A DNA stretch of 64,000 bases from Novosphingobium sp. 32-60-15 (GCF_002280675.1 NZ_NCEN01000001.1:62001-126000); one strand, 5' to 3'. Positions 34,119 to 43,537 are shown, counted from the first letter of the stretch. The notes: a model not told the origin generated them from the letters alone. Numbers and translations: made by a program.

Positions 34119-35351
34119 CTAAAGCGTGAAGCGAAGCGCTACGCTGGCGCGGAAGCGTTCAAAAGGTTCGATGGGATTGTCGCTTGTCCGCTTTGCATAA
34201 GCGATGGTGCCGACTGTCGAGAACTGCCGGCTGATGAGCAGCTCCATTTTTCCCTGTGCTTCCACCGTGCGCAAGGCATTGACGCGGCTGCGGTACTCCG
34301 TTTTGCGCCATCCCAGACCGGCAGAACCAAACAGATTGTGCCGCACCTCTTGCTGGACGGTGAGGCCCACTTGCGTGTCGGTACGGGCTGCAGCGCCCAG
34401 GCGGAAGGTTGCGACATCGCCCTGGAATGCATTGAGGACAATGGCTGTGCGGCGGCGCGGACGATAGGTGACGTTGGCATCAATCGAGATGCCGGTGTGA
34501 TCCTGAATCTCATCCGCTGTCGCGTCAAACCGGAACACGCCCACACCGATGTGCCCATCAAGGAAGGCGTTTGAGGTGAAATCAAGGCCAGCGCGCGCAC
34601 CATACGTCAACGAATTGCGGCTGAACCCGCCGGCTGAGTCCAGCAGGCGAAAATCGCGATGGGAAACAAACGCCGTTGCGGTGATGTAAGTCGCACCTGT
34701 CAGGCGTGTACCGGCCTTGGCAGACAAGCTGTATGACGTGAAATCACGATCATCATCGCGCGCGGCAAGGGCATCGTACTTTTGTACCAGGCCGTTTACA
34801 TCAAAGCGCAAGCGCCCGCGTTCATGCCGAAACCTTGCGCCACCGCTGAGCAGGTTTGTCAGGCGCGGCCCCGATGCGGGATTGCGCAGCCGCTCAACAT
34901 CGCCGCGATCTTCGACGAGCCTGCTGTAGCCGACGTCTGCACCCAAGCTTACGCCGGTCCGGGCGCGCCACAACACGCCAGCCGTTGTTATGGCAGAGAC
35001 GGAGTTTTCTGTCGTGAGCGAGGCGAACCTTGTGATGTTTGCACGGGCAAGCGCGTTGAAATCAACGTTCTCACGCGAGGCTGAGGCCCGCAACTGGGGA
35101 CTGGCGACAAATAGCGCGTCTGAACTTTTGTTGTCAGGCGCGGCATAGACATTGTCGTTGTATTCAGCGGCGAAATCGAACGATGGCACGAGCTTGATCG
35201 ACCCCAACTGGACACCCCGATTGAGATATTCAGGATTGTCCGGTGCATTCAGGGCCGGTGCAATGGTCGTTTGGGCGAGGGCGGCACTGTTGTATCCCAT
35301 CAGGATTGATGCCCACAACAGTCTCTTGGCCAGCTTAACCACCGGCGTCAA
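34119..35351 (-). CDS. Outer-membrane beta-barrel protein of the polysaccharide locus
   Basis: About 410 residues. A signal peptide (KLAKRLLWASILMGYNSAALA|Q) is followed by a chain of alternating amphipathic strands with aromatic ends and a C-terminal FTL, the usual barrel-insertion ending. It resembles the BBP2-type barrels found beside polysaccharide export genes. The TTG at 35351 is chosen because it makes a TTGA overlap with the export lipoprotein gene; start choice is uncertain by a few codons. It probably forms the outer-membrane exit pore for the polymer, working with the short OPX protein encoded just upstream. Confidence 0.8.
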   Translation of the reverse strand: MTPVVKLAKRLLWASILMGYNSAALAQTTIAPALNAPDNPEYLNRGVQLGSIKLVPSFDFAAEYNDNVYAAPDNKSSDALFVASPQLRASASRENVDFNALARANITRFASLTTENSVSAITTAGVLWRARTGVSLGADVGYSRLVEDRGDVERLRNPASGPRLTNLLSGGARFRHERGRLRFDVNGLVQKYDALAARDDDRDFTSYSLSAKAGTRLTGATYITATAFVSHRDFRLLDSAGGFSRNSLTYGARAGLDFTSNAFLDGHIGVGVFRFDATADEIQDHTGISIDANVTYRPRRRTAIVLNAFQGDVATFRLGAAARTDTQVGLTVQQEVRHNLFGSAGLGWRKTEYRSRVNALRTVEAQGKMELLISRQFSTVGTIAYAKRTSDNPIEPFERFRASVALRFTL

Positions 35352-35929
35352 AACCAACGCTCGAGAACTTTGATGCGGTCACCGGGCAGGATGATGGTGT
35401 CATCGGTTGCGGTACCTGTGACAGACTTCCCGTTGACGGTCCGGGTTATCGTGACCTTTTGCGTGTTGGCGCGATAGGTGTACCCGCCTGCGGCCGATAC
35501 GGCGGCAAACACGGTCATGCCTTGGCGGAACGCATATTCACCGGGCCGGTTCACTTCGCCCAGAATGGCGAGCGGGCGCAATTCCAGCGGCTGGATGCTG
35601 ACCTTGGGATCGACCAGAATATTCTGGCTGGTGAGCACTTTTTCAATTTCACCTTCGGCTTCGCGGAGGGTCTTGTCGCGCAGCATGACACGCTTGATCA
35701 ACGGAAACGCAACATACCCCGCTTCATCAACCACATAGTCGTTGGAGAGGTCCTTCATTTCCTGGACCACGATCCGCAACTTGTCTGCCGTGTCGATGCG
35801 ATATTCCGCACTGGCTACTTGCGTGGGCAAAGGCGCAAGGTTGTCCAGGCCGTTCGCACAGCCGGTTGTTGCCAGCAGCATGCAACTGGCTGTCACGGCT
35901 TGCAATAATGAAGGGAACATACCTCTCAT
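35348..35929 (-). CDS. Polysaccharide export (OPX/Wza-like) lipoprotein, short form
   Basis: 193 residues. The lipoprotein signal is MRGMFPSLLQAVTASCMLLATTGC with lipobox TTGC. The Poly_export domain (YRIDTADKLRIVVQEM) is followed by one SLBB-like domain (GEVNRPGEYAFRQGMTV). It ends at ERWF with no long C-terminal amphipathic helix, so unlike the 380-residue Wza it probably cannot span the outer membrane alone. AAAAGGAA precedes the ATG. It is coupled to the beta-barrel gene, which may supply the missing pore. It works between the Wzc-like kinase and the outer membrane. Confidence 0.9.
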   Translation of the reverse strand: MRGMFPSLLQAVTASCMLLATTGCANGLDNLAPLPTQVASAEYRIDTADKLRIVVQEMKDLSNDYVVDEAGYVAFPLIKRVMLRDKTLREAEGEIEKVLTSQNILVDPKVSIQPLELRPLAILGEVNRPGEYAFRQGMTVFAAVSAAGGYTYRANTQKVTITRTVNGKSVTGTATDDTIILPGDRIKVLERWF

Positions 35930-35991
35930 AACGAATTCCTTTTTTGATCTTTGACCAGAGAACTGGCTGGAGGATTTGCAGTCTGACCGGT

Positions 35992-36849
35992 TCACGCGGT
36001 CGCCTTGATGAATTGTGTCTTGCGCCAATGACTAAGGTCCCACCCTAGCATAGCTTCCAATTGCGCGACGTCATCTTGGTAGAATTGCTCAAGGTGATGG
36101 CGCAAAGCAGGGGCGAGCGGCGGATAGGCGATTTGCCGGGCCATCATGCCACGGGTTGCCTGAAACCAACGCTGGTTGCGCAAGGGCGCAACCGCGCTTT
36201 TGAGCGGCGAGAGAACTTTGCGCACCGGCAATGGCAGAAACCGTTCCGAGCTGTCATTTTCACGCCGCGCCGCAGCAATGGTTGGCCTTGGTTCAACGCC
36301 AATGTGCTGGCAGACTTTGCGGAATGTCGCGTCCGGCCGATCGCGCACGTCTTCGTACAAGAACGGCAGGATGTTTTCACGGGGGAACAGGTCGAACCAG
36401 CGCGCCAGGTGTTCGGCATAAAGACCGTCACGCAAGAAACGCGGCTGTTCGCAATCGGGCGAGGTCAAATAGGCTTCGGGCGCACCGCGGATTGTTCCGC
36501 GCCGAAAAAGCATCTTGTAATCAGAATATGCGCGGTCGACCGGATTGCGGAATTGGACCATCAACTTGATGTCCGGATATGTCCGCGCAATGCGTTCTGC
36601 CGCCAAAGGGTGGGCCAGATAGTCTGCCGACTTCTCACCCAGCAGCGCACCGGGTGCAGCCGAGCGGAACAGATCGTCATAATAGGCAGGGCCACGTTCA
36701 TATTCGCTGCTGAAATAATGTGGCTCAACATCGGGCAGGAAAACTGCGGGATGGCCTTGCAACTGCTTCTGGATCCAGGTGGTCGCAGCTTTCACCGCAC
36801 CGATCACGATGAAGGCGGGCTGGACCGTAGGTGGCGTTTGCTGGTTCAT
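35992..36849 (-). CDS. Sulfotransferase (heparan-type fold) in polysaccharide operon
   Basis: 285-residue PAPS-dependent sulfotransferase. The 5'-phosphosulfate loop is GAVKAATTW at 17-25, the form seen in heparan/N-deacetylase sulfotransferases. The 3'-phosphate segment is R101-N-P-V-D-R-A-Y-S-D110. It differs clearly from the other sulfotransferase of the locus at 26347, so two sulfation events on the polymer are plausible. The gene overlaps the aminotransferase gene by 4 bp and precedes the export lipoprotein gene. The acceptor is unknown. Confidence 0.9.
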   Translation of the reverse strand: MNQQTPPTVQPAFIVIGAVKAATTWIQKQLQGHPAVFLPDVEPHYFSSEYERGPAYYDDLFRSAAPGALLGEKSADYLAHPLAAERIARTYPDIKLMVQFRNPVDRAYSDYKMLFRRGTIRGAPEAYLTSPDCEQPRFLRDGLYAEHLARWFDLFPRENILPFLYEDVRDRPDATFRKVCQHIGVEPRPTIAAARRENDSSERFLPLPVRKVLSPLKSAVAPLRNQRWFQATRGMMARQIAYPPLAPALRHHLEQFYQDDVAQLEAMLGWDLSHWRKTQFIKATA

Positions 36850-38057
36850 GCAAGAACCTCTTGAAAAGCAACAATGATTGCGTCGATATCCTGCGTTGTC
36901 AGCAAATGGTCAACCGGAAGCATGATGGTGCTGCCGCCAAGCTCCTGTGCGCAAGTCAATTCGCCATCACGCTTGGGGTTTGCGGTGCCAAAGGCAGCTT
37001 CCTTGCTCATATCCGGGCATGACCCGCTGCCGCACTGAATGCCCCGCGCAATAAGACCGGCCAGCACATCGGAACGCGTCATTCCGTTGGGAAGGCGTGC
37101 CGGATCAACCCTGACATAGAATTTATACCAAGCGGATTCACATCCTTCGGGAGCTGCATCAACAATCAGCCCCGGCAACTTGTCCAAAGCCTGCATCAAA
37201 CGGGCCGCGTTTGAACGGCGCGTTTCAAGCCATGCTGGCAATTTCGTCAATTGGACGCGGCCAATTGCGGCTTGCAGTTCAGTAAGCCGGAAGTTTGAGC
37301 CGAAGCTGTCATGGGTAAAGCGGAATTCGCCCGGTGCGCCCACAGCAGGCGCGCGCATCTTTACCGGGTTTTTGCCGTGATCTTTATAGGCGAACGCGGT
37401 TTCCCATGCTTCGTGCGTGCGGAACAGCGCCATGCCGCCTTCGCCGCCCGTCGACATGATCTTGTCAGTGCAGAATGAAAACGCTGCGCAATCACCGAAC
37501 GAGCCGACCGGACGTCCGTGATAGGTGGCGCCATGGGCCTGCGCGCAGTCTTCGATCAGCGCCAGGCCGTTGTCTTTGCACAACCGGACAAGGCCATCCA
37601 TGTCACAGGGCTTGCCTGCAAGGTGGACGCAGATGACCGCTCGGGTACGCGGCGAGATCATTCGCGCAACCGATGCAGGATCAATGTTCTGCGTGTCGAT
37701 CTGGACGTCGGCAAAGACCGGCTCCGCCCCTACGGCCAGGACGCAGCTGACGCTGGCAAAGAAACTGCGTGCAGGAACAATGACTTCATCGCCGGGGCCA
37801 ACGCCCAATGCCCGCAAGGCCAGTTCCAGGGCGACGGTGCCGTTAGCCACTGCACAAGCAAAAGGCATTCCGATGAAAGCGGCGAATTCCTTTTCAAAGG
37901 CCCGCGTTTCATCGCCGTGAACCAAAGCGTTCACCCTGCCGCTTTGCAGCACCTGGACGGCGGCTGCGATCTCGTCGGCTTCATGCAGAGGCCAGCGCGA
38001 TGCGACTTTCCGGGGCAATTCCTGCACGTCGGCTTTAAGGGCTGTCGTGGTTGACAT
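36846..38057 (-). CDS. DegT/DnrJ/EryC1 sugar aminotransferase
   Basis: PLP-dependent aminotransferase of 403 residues acting on nucleotide-linked keto sugars. The PLP lysine is K199 in AFSFCTDKIMSTGGEGG, and LIEDCAQAHGA holds the Asp contacting the pyridine nitrogen. It starts 3 bp after the 4,6-dehydratase gene, the usual source of its 4-keto-6-deoxy sugar. Together with the formyltransferase across the divergent promoter, it could make a 4-formamido-6-deoxy sugar. Whether the amino group goes to C3 or C4 is not certain. Confidence 0.92.
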   Translation of the reverse strand: MSTTTALKADVQELPRKVASRWPLHEADEIAAAVQVLQSGRVNALVHGDETRAFEKEFAAFIGMPFACAVANGTVALELALRALGVGPGDEVIVPARSFFASVSCVLAVGAEPVFADVQIDTQNIDPASVARMISPRTRAVICVHLAGKPCDMDGLVRLCKDNGLALIEDCAQAHGATYHGRPVGSFGDCAAFSFCTDKIMSTGGEGGMALFRTHEAWETAFAYKDHGKNPVKMRAPAVGAPGEFRFTHDSFGSNFRLTELQAAIGRVQLTKLPAWLETRRSNAARLMQALDKLPGLIVDAAPEGCESAWYKFYVRVDPARLPNGMTRSDVLAGLIARGIQCGSGSCPDMSKEAAFGTANPKRDGELTCAQELGGSTIMLPVDHLLTTQDIDAIIVAFQEVLA

Positions 38058-38060
38058 GGC

Positions 38061-40178
38061 TTAGGCCTCCATCACCAGTTTGGGACCAATTGCGCGCCAG
38101 GCGGTTGGTGATTTTTCGTAAAGGCTGGTCATGTCGACACCGCTGCTGGGCAGTTTGGTGAGTGTGTGGGTAATTTGCAGCACTTCGGCTGCGTTCCCTG
38201 CGCGGATGGCCGCATGCAACTGGTCGATCGCTTTGGAGATGAGGGGCAGGGGGATGGGCTTGGACCGCGCTTCTTGCAGCCCATCAATGCCGGATTCGAC
38301 TTCCTCTTCGCAGCTGTCGAACAGCTCTTCGAACAGCTTTTCGCCAGGGCGAAGGCCAACGACCTGGATTGGCACATCGATGTCCGGTTCAAGACCGAAG
38401 AGACGGATCATGCGCCTTGCCAGATCGATGATCTTTACCGGCTCGCCCATATCGAGGACGAAGATGCTGCCACGGGTCGAATTGGCCTCAAGTGCGTGCG
38501 AGCTGCTTTCGAGGATCAAATGCACAGCTTCCTGCACGCTCATGAAGAAGCGTTCGATATCAGGATGCGTGATGGTCAGCGGGCGGCCTTCGAGCAGCTG
38601 GCGCTTGAACAACGGCACAACCGATCCGCTGGAGCCCAACACGTTGCCAAAACGCACGGTCATGAAACGCGGTGCGTCTGCATCGTCGATGCCGCAGAAA
38701 TCGAGCGACTGGCAGTAGAGTTCGCCGACGCGCTTTGTTGCGCCCATCAGGCCGATGGGGTTAACCGCTTTGTCGGTCGAGACTTGAACCATCGCGCGGG
38801 CTGAAAATTCGCAGACCGCATCGGCAATGTTTCTGGTGCCGATGATGTTGGTATGCGCGCCGCCACAGGGGTTCATTTCCACCATGGGGACGTGCTTGAG
38901 AGCGGCTGCATGATAGACGATGGAGGGCAAGTGCCGCGCAAAAAGCCGACGAACTTCGAGGCCATCGCGGATGTTGCACAATTCAGGGACAATGGTGAGG
39001 TCCGGATAAGCTTCGCGCAGACGCATCTCGATGGAATAGAGAGCGAACTCGCAATGATCGACCAGCACCAGCTTTGACGGGCGGAACCCTGCAAGCTGCC
39101 GGACAAGTTCGCCGCCGATGGTACCGCCAGCGCCGGTCACCAACACGCATTGCCCAAGGACCTGGCGGCTGATCGCTTCGCCTTTGAGTTCAACTTCCTG
39201 ACGGCCCAGCAGATCGCTGATCGGCAGCTTGTCAAAATCGACACTTGGCGGACGTTCGAGCAGTTTGTTCCATGGGTCGTTGATGCGGATGAGTTCCAGA
39301 CCGTGTTCGCGGATCTGCCGCATGACCTGGGCAAGTTCCATGTCGCTCAGGTTCACACCATCATCGCAGACCACAACCGCGTCGGGCTTTTTGCCCTTGA
39401 GCGCCAAGGCTTCAAGCGACCGTGCGAAATCGAAATGACAACCGAGCACCGGGACACCGGCGAGGCGGGTGATCGTGTCGGCGCGGCGTGGCAGCAAGAC
39501 GCCAATGACGTTGACCGGGGTGGTCTTGTTTGCCCGCATCAGATCGATAACCGAAACCGCCCATTCAGGATCGCCGATCAGAACGATGCGTTTGGATACG
39601 CTCGCAGTGCTTGTCGTCGCATCGCTGAAGAAGCGCGCATGCAATTCGCGGACGGACCGGCGCAACATGCGCATGGTGAGCATCAAGATGGCCGATACGC
39701 AGAAATGCACCACCATGAGCGGCCAAACAGCCACGCCGAGATTGAACAGTTCTGATGCGCTGAGCGACGTGATCCAAGCGACGGCAAGCGAACCTGCCAC
39801 TGTCAGCAACAGTGTGCTGCAATCAGCGAGCGATACAAACCGCCAATTCTGTTTGTAGAGCCCTGCAGAAAAGAAGCAGAAGGTCGTCACGGCCGAGAAC
39901 AGCGCTACAAACGAGGGGTTCATTATCCGTGGTGTCAGGCTGCTTGTTTGTTCCAGGCTGATCAGGAATGTCAGCGTGATCGCGATCACCATGAAATCCA
40001 GCGATACGACAACGGACGTGCGCGCCAGACGGCGGAGGCCCGACTTCGGTTGCAGGCGGCTTAACGCCGACCAGGCAGCGCGAAGGCCGCCTTGCTGTGT
40101 CGATAGCTCGGCAGTTACGGCCGGGACTTCGGCTTGGCGTGCTGAAATGGAAGCCACTTCTGTTCGATTGATAGTCAT
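38061..40178 (-). CDS. Membrane nucleotide-sugar 4,6-dehydratase, WbpM/CapD-like
   Basis: 705-residue protein with four N-terminal membrane segments, a CoA-binding-like domain and a C-terminal extended SDR domain. The SDR domain has VTGAGGTIGGEL, HAAALKHVPMVE, a VSTDKA strand and MGATKR (the Lys of the altered SMK-type triad in this family). Length and order fit WbpM/PglF/CapD enzymes making UDP-4-keto-6-deoxy-HexNAc at the membrane. The start at 40178 is preferred over ATG 40211 for its AAGGT box. It heads the minus-strand operon to 34.1 kb and is followed directly by the aminotransferase gene. Confidence 0.92.
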   Translation of the reverse strand: MTINRTEVASISARQAEVPAVTAELSTQQGGLRAAWSALSRLQPKSGLRRLARTSVVVSLDFMVIAITLTFLISLEQTSSLTPRIMNPSFVALFSAVTTFCFFSAGLYKQNWRFVSLADCSTLLLTVAGSLAVAWITSLSASELFNLGVAVWPLMVVHFCVSAILMLTMRMLRRSVRELHARFFSDATTSTASVSKRIVLIGDPEWAVSVIDLMRANKTTPVNVIGVLLPRRADTITRLAGVPVLGCHFDFARSLEALALKGKKPDAVVVCDDGVNLSDMELAQVMRQIREHGLELIRINDPWNKLLERPPSVDFDKLPISDLLGRQEVELKGEAISRQVLGQCVLVTGAGGTIGGELVRQLAGFRPSKLVLVDHCEFALYSIEMRLREAYPDLTIVPELCNIRDGLEVRRLFARHLPSIVYHAAALKHVPMVEMNPCGGAHTNIIGTRNIADAVCEFSARAMVQVSTDKAVNPIGLMGATKRVGELYCQSLDFCGIDDADAPRFMTVRFGNVLGSSGSVVPLFKRQLLEGRPLTITHPDIERFFMSVQEAVHLILESSSHALEANSTRGSIFVLDMGEPVKIIDLARRMIRLFGLEPDIDVPIQVVGLRPGEKLFEELFDSCEEEVESGIDGLQEARSKPIPLPLISKAIDQLHAAIRAGNAAEVLQITHTLTKLPSSGVDMTSLYEKSPTAWRAIGPKLVMEA

Positions 40179-40558
40179 GTACCGCGACCTTGATAGGTGG
40201 ATTGCATCCATCGCGAGCCAGGTGCCATCACCGGAATCGCGCTCACAAAGGTGAGTGTTAACGAAAGGTTACCGTGACTTGGCCAAAACTGCGCGGGCAC
40301 AAAGAAACATTAGACCTAATGGTCATTTCGGCGAGACAGGTCGTGATTAAGGGAAGTTCCGTACTCGCAAGTGTTAGTCGTATGCGGGCGGTTGTCTCGA
40401 AATGTCTCTTTAGCATCGCTCGCGGCGCAAACGGCTAATACTCCAATGCCAAGTTGCCCCGGCGGATGGTTGATCGTCTCTATAGGGGCAGAGTGGGTGT
40501 GGTGTTTGCGCGCGGAATCATCCCGTTTGGACAATTCACACAGATCAAGGAGCGACTC
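40179..40558. promoter_or_regulatory. Divergent promoter region of two polysaccharide operons
   Basis: 380 bp between the dehydratase gene (minus) and a glycosyltransferase gene (plus). It must carry promoters for both operons. One clean dyad (40308-40321) lies near its middle, about 130 bp from the dehydratase start. The plus-strand side between 40380 and 40558 may be a long leader. No protein-coding gene is supported. Confidence 0.5.
40308..40321. promoter_or_regulatory. Dyad CATTAG-AC-CTAATG, possible operator
   Basis: A perfect inverted repeat with 6-bp arms and a 2-bp spacer. The ATTAG/CTAAT half-site also occurs in dyads upstream of the locus's LuxR-type regulator gene (43538-43558 and 43617-43634). 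This makes it a candidate binding site for that regulator or for another shared factor. Function is inferred only. Confidence 0.4.
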
Positions 40559-41734
40559 GTGAAAGTACTGGTTCTTTCGAGTCTTGCGTTTTCACTCTTG
40601 AATTTCCGGGGGGCGCTGCTGGCAGAGTTGCGGCGCCAGGGCCACGATGTGGTGGCCGTGGCTCCCGATTATGACCCCGCCGTCGAGGCCGGGCTTAACG
40701 CAATGGGCATAGAACTGCGGATCGTACCGATGCACCGGACGGGGACCAATCCGCTTAAAGATTTGCAAACCCTGTTCGCCTATTGGCGCCTGATGCGCAA
40801 AGAACGGCCCGACGTTGTGCTGGCCTATACCCAGAAGCCAATCATCTATGGCGGGATTGCCGCAAGGTTGTACGGCAAAGCGCGGTTCCATGCGCTGATG
40901 TCAGGTCTTGGGCATTTGTTCAGCGAGGATGCGCGTGATCGTGTTCTGGTGCGGGGCGTTTTCAGTCGCCTGTACCGGGCTGGATTGAAAAAGGCCGTCA
41001 CGTTGTTCGTGTTCAACCGCGATGACCGGCCGGACATGATCGCCGCCGGGATCATTGATGAGCGGCACAGGGTTCTGCAAGTGCCGGGGTCAGGCGTTGA
41101 TACGCAGCACTTTGTCGAAACGCCGGTCCGCGATGGCGCTCCGATCTTTCTGATGATGGGGCGGCTGATGCGCGACAAGGGCGTCTACGATTATCTGGAA
41201 GCTGCGCGGATTGTGCAGCAGAAATATGGCGAAGTGCGGTTCCAACTGCTCGGGCGTCCTGAAGACAGCAACCGTACCGGCATTTCCGAAGCTGAAGTAC
41301 ACCGTCTGTCGTCGGAATATCCCGTTGAGTTCTTGGCAGAAACACGCGACGTCCGGCCGTATCTGGCCGGGTGCAGTGTGTTCGTTTTGCCATCGTTTTA
41401 CCGGGAAGGGCTGCCCCGAACGATCCTTGAGGCAATGTCCAGCGGGCGTGCCGTTATTACCACGGACATGCCGGGTTGCCGCGATCCGATAGAGCCGGGC
41501 GGAAACGGATTTTTGGTACCGCCAAAGTCACCGCACGATTTGGCCAAGGCGATGCTCAAACTGATCGAGAACCCGCAATTGCTTCAACTGATGTCGCGGC
41601 GTTCGCGTGAGATTGCCGAGCAGACTTATGACGTGAAGATCGTCAATCGCATGCTGTTGGAGGCCATGGATCTGATCATGCCCGAAGACGCGGCCCAACG
41701 CGGACAACGCCGTACGATACCGGTTGCGGCCTGA
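40559..41734 (+). CDS. Glycosyltransferase family 4
   Basis: 391-residue GT-B enzyme. The GTG start is chosen for AAGGAG seven bases upstream. Acceptor-domain features are VLVLSSLAFSLLNFRG and TQKPIIYGG, then MSGLGHLF; the donor domain ends SFYREGLPRTILEAMSSGRA. This profile matches the group that adds a second sugar to an undecaprenyl-linked amino sugar (PglA/WbpH-like group), which agrees with the PglC-like initiator in the locus. It is the first gene of a three-gene operon; its stop and the next start overlap by one base. Confidence 0.91.
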   Translation: MKVLVLSSLAFSLLNFRGALLAELRRQGHDVVAVAPDYDPAVEAGLNAMGIELRIVPMHRTGTNPLKDLQTLFAYWRLMRKERPDVVLAYTQKPIIYGGIAARLYGKARFHALMSGLGHLFSEDARDRVLVRGVFSRLYRAGLKKAVTLFVFNRDDRPDMIAAGIIDERHRVLQVPGSGVDTQHFVETPVRDGAPIFLMMGRLMRDKGVYDYLEAARIVQQKYGEVRFQLLGRPEDSNRTGISEAEVHRLSSEYPVEFLAETRDVRPYLAGCSVFVLPSFYREGLPRTILEAMSSGRAVITTDMPGCRDPIEPGGNGFLVPPKSPHDLAKAMLKLIENPQLLQLMSRRSREIAEQTYDVKIVNRMLLEAMDLIMPEDAAQRGQRRTIPVAA

Positions 41735-42654
41735 TGAACAGCAAAGCGCAGATGACCGCTGTCATCATCGGTGCGGTGGAAAGCACGCAAGTGGCCATCG
41801 CGGCCTTCGCACGTTCGGATTGGAAGCTGGCGCTTGTGGTAACGCTTCCGCCCGAAGCGCACTCGCGGCATTCGGATTACGTGGACCTTGGTCCCGTTGC
41901 TGCGCAAGCGGGGGCGGCGCTGCATCATACGCGCCAGGTGAACAACGCAGAGACAATCGCAGCTATTCGCGCCGCCAAGGCGGATTTCATTTTCGTCATC
42001 GGATGGTCCCAGATTTGCGGGCCGGAATTCTGTGCGATCGCGCCTGGGCGCACGGTCGGTTACCATCCTGCTGCCATTCCGCGGCTGCGGGGAAGGGCCG
42101 TGATCCCCTGGACAATTCTGCTGGATGAAAAGATCACGGCTGGTTCACTCTTCTGGATAGATGACGGCGTGGATAGCGGAGCGATTCTGGCGCAGCAGTT
42201 CTTTCACGTGGCACCGGATGAATGTGCGGAAAGCCTGTACGCCAAGCATATGCAGGCCCTTGGCAGCATGATGGACGAGGCTTTGGTTGCAATTGCCGGA
42301 GGATCTCCGCCGCGAAAAGTGCAGGATGAACGCTGTGCCACTTACGCGACAAAGCGGACCAAGGAAGACGGGCTGATCGACTGGACACAGCCCGCTGTCG
42401 AAATTGATCGATTGGTCCGCGCGGTCGGTAGGCCCTATCCCGGCGCTTTTACGCCTGTTCAGGACGGGCAGATCACGATTTGGCGCAGTTCATTGCCTCG
42501 TGACGAGGTGCAATCTGCAGGCCAGCCGGGCCAGGTGGTGGCCACCGATGGCACATCATTTACCGTGAGCACGGGAAAAGGCCTGTTGCGCATTGACGAA
42601 TTGGAAGGGCCTGACGGCTATACACCCATAAAGCACGAGATATTGGGGACTTAA
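41734..42654 (+). CDS. Formyltransferase family protein, likely sugar N-formyltransferase
   Basis: 306-residue protein of the Formyl_trans_N family, related to methionyl-tRNA formyltransferase but in a polysaccharide operon. The catalytic loop reads G109-Y-H111-P-A-A-I-P-R-L-R-G and the acid is D147 in DDGVDSGAI. In the usual Asn-His-Asp triad the Asn position is Gly here, as in a subgroup with HP-x-x-x-P-x-x-RG. The C-terminal domain has AVGRPYPGAFT. It would transfer a formyl group from N10-formyl-THF to the amino sugar made by the nearby dehydratase and aminotransferase. An alternative start is ATG 41752. Confidence 0.83.
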   Translation: MNSKAQMTAVIIGAVESTQVAIAAFARSDWKLALVVTLPPEAHSRHSDYVDLGPVAAQAGAALHHTRQVNNAETIAAIRAAKADFIFVIGWSQICGPEFCAIAPGRTVGYHPAAIPRLRGRAVIPWTILLDEKITAGSLFWIDDGVDSGAILAQQFFHVAPDECAESLYAKHMQALGSMMDEALVAIAGGSPPRKVQDERCATYATKRTKEDGLIDWTQPAVEIDRLVRAVGRPYPGAFTPVQDGQITIWRSSLPRDEVQSAGQPGQVVATDGTSFTVSTGKGLLRIDELEGPDGYTPIKHEILGT

Positions 42655-43338
42655 GTGACGAACCTTGCACATTTTGGAAAGACTTTGGTCATCGCGCCCC
42701 ACCCGGATGACGAGGTTCTTGGCTGCGGCGGAACCATAGCGCGTCTGGCTGATGAAGGCTTGCCCGTAATCGCGGCGATCATGACCAAGGGACGAGAGCC
42801 TGCCTATTCAAAGGCCTTTGTTGACCAAGTGGCAAACGAAGCTGTGACCGCTCACGCCATTCTTGGGACAAGCGAGCTGCGCCATCTCGATCTGCCTGCA
42901 GCCGCGCTTGATACTCTTGCCGCGGCAGAGCTGAATGCGCATTTTTCGGACCTCATCAGTGACATTCAGCCCGACACGCTGTTTGTTCCGTTCATCGGAG
43001 ATATTCATCTCGACCATCAATTGAGCTTTCTGGGTGCACTCGTCGCCGCCCGGCCACGCAGTTTGAGCGCGCCTACACGTATTTACGCCTATGAAACCCT
43101 GTCCGAAACGAACTGGTTTTCACCGGGTATTACGCCTGCATTCGTGCCGAATGTCTTCATCGACATATCGGCCACGCTTGATCGCAAGCTTGAAGCCTTC
43201 AGCGCATTTGAAAGCCAAGTGAAGGCATTTCCAGACGAACGCTCCCTGATAGCCATTGAATCCCTTGCCCGCGTGCGTGGAGCTAGTGTCTTTAGGCAGG
43301 CTGCCGAGGCCTTCATGTTGGTTCGTGAAATTGGTTAA
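42655..43338 (+). CDS. PIG-L family N-deacetylase
   Basis: 227-residue zinc-dependent deacetylase of the LmbE/PIG-L family. The zinc site is H16-P-D-D19-E and a later HLDH motif. The GTG start abuts the formyltransferase stop and has GGGGA upstream. It probably removes an N-acetyl group from a nucleotide sugar or lipid-linked sugar. In the same operon as a formyltransferase, it might free an amine that is then formylated or sulfated. It is the last gene of the unit and is followed by a 304-bp AT-rich gap. Confidence 0.88.
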   Translation: MTNLAHFGKTLVIAPHPDDEVLGCGGTIARLADEGLPVIAAIMTKGREPAYSKAFVDQVANEAVTAHAILGTSELRHLDLPAAALDTLAAAELNAHFSDLISDIQPDTLFVPFIGDIHLDHQLSFLGALVAARPRSLSAPTRIYAYETLSETNWFSPGITPAFVPNVFIDISATLDRKLEAFSAFESQVKAFPDERSLIAIESLARVRGASVFRQAAEAFMLVREIG

Positions 43339-43537
43339 CGCTCAACCGGCGTGGTGGGAAATGTAACACCGAAACGGTTCTATGTGTCTCAAAATGAACA
43401 ACGCATTGTGCTAAGAATCATAGCCTTAAGCGAAATGATGTGTCAGAGGACACGCCTCGTTCATATAACTTTCGGTAGAGCGTTAAGACTCTAAAGAGAG
43501 ATTATAGTTTATACTTCGGGATCGGGCGCCTTATTTA

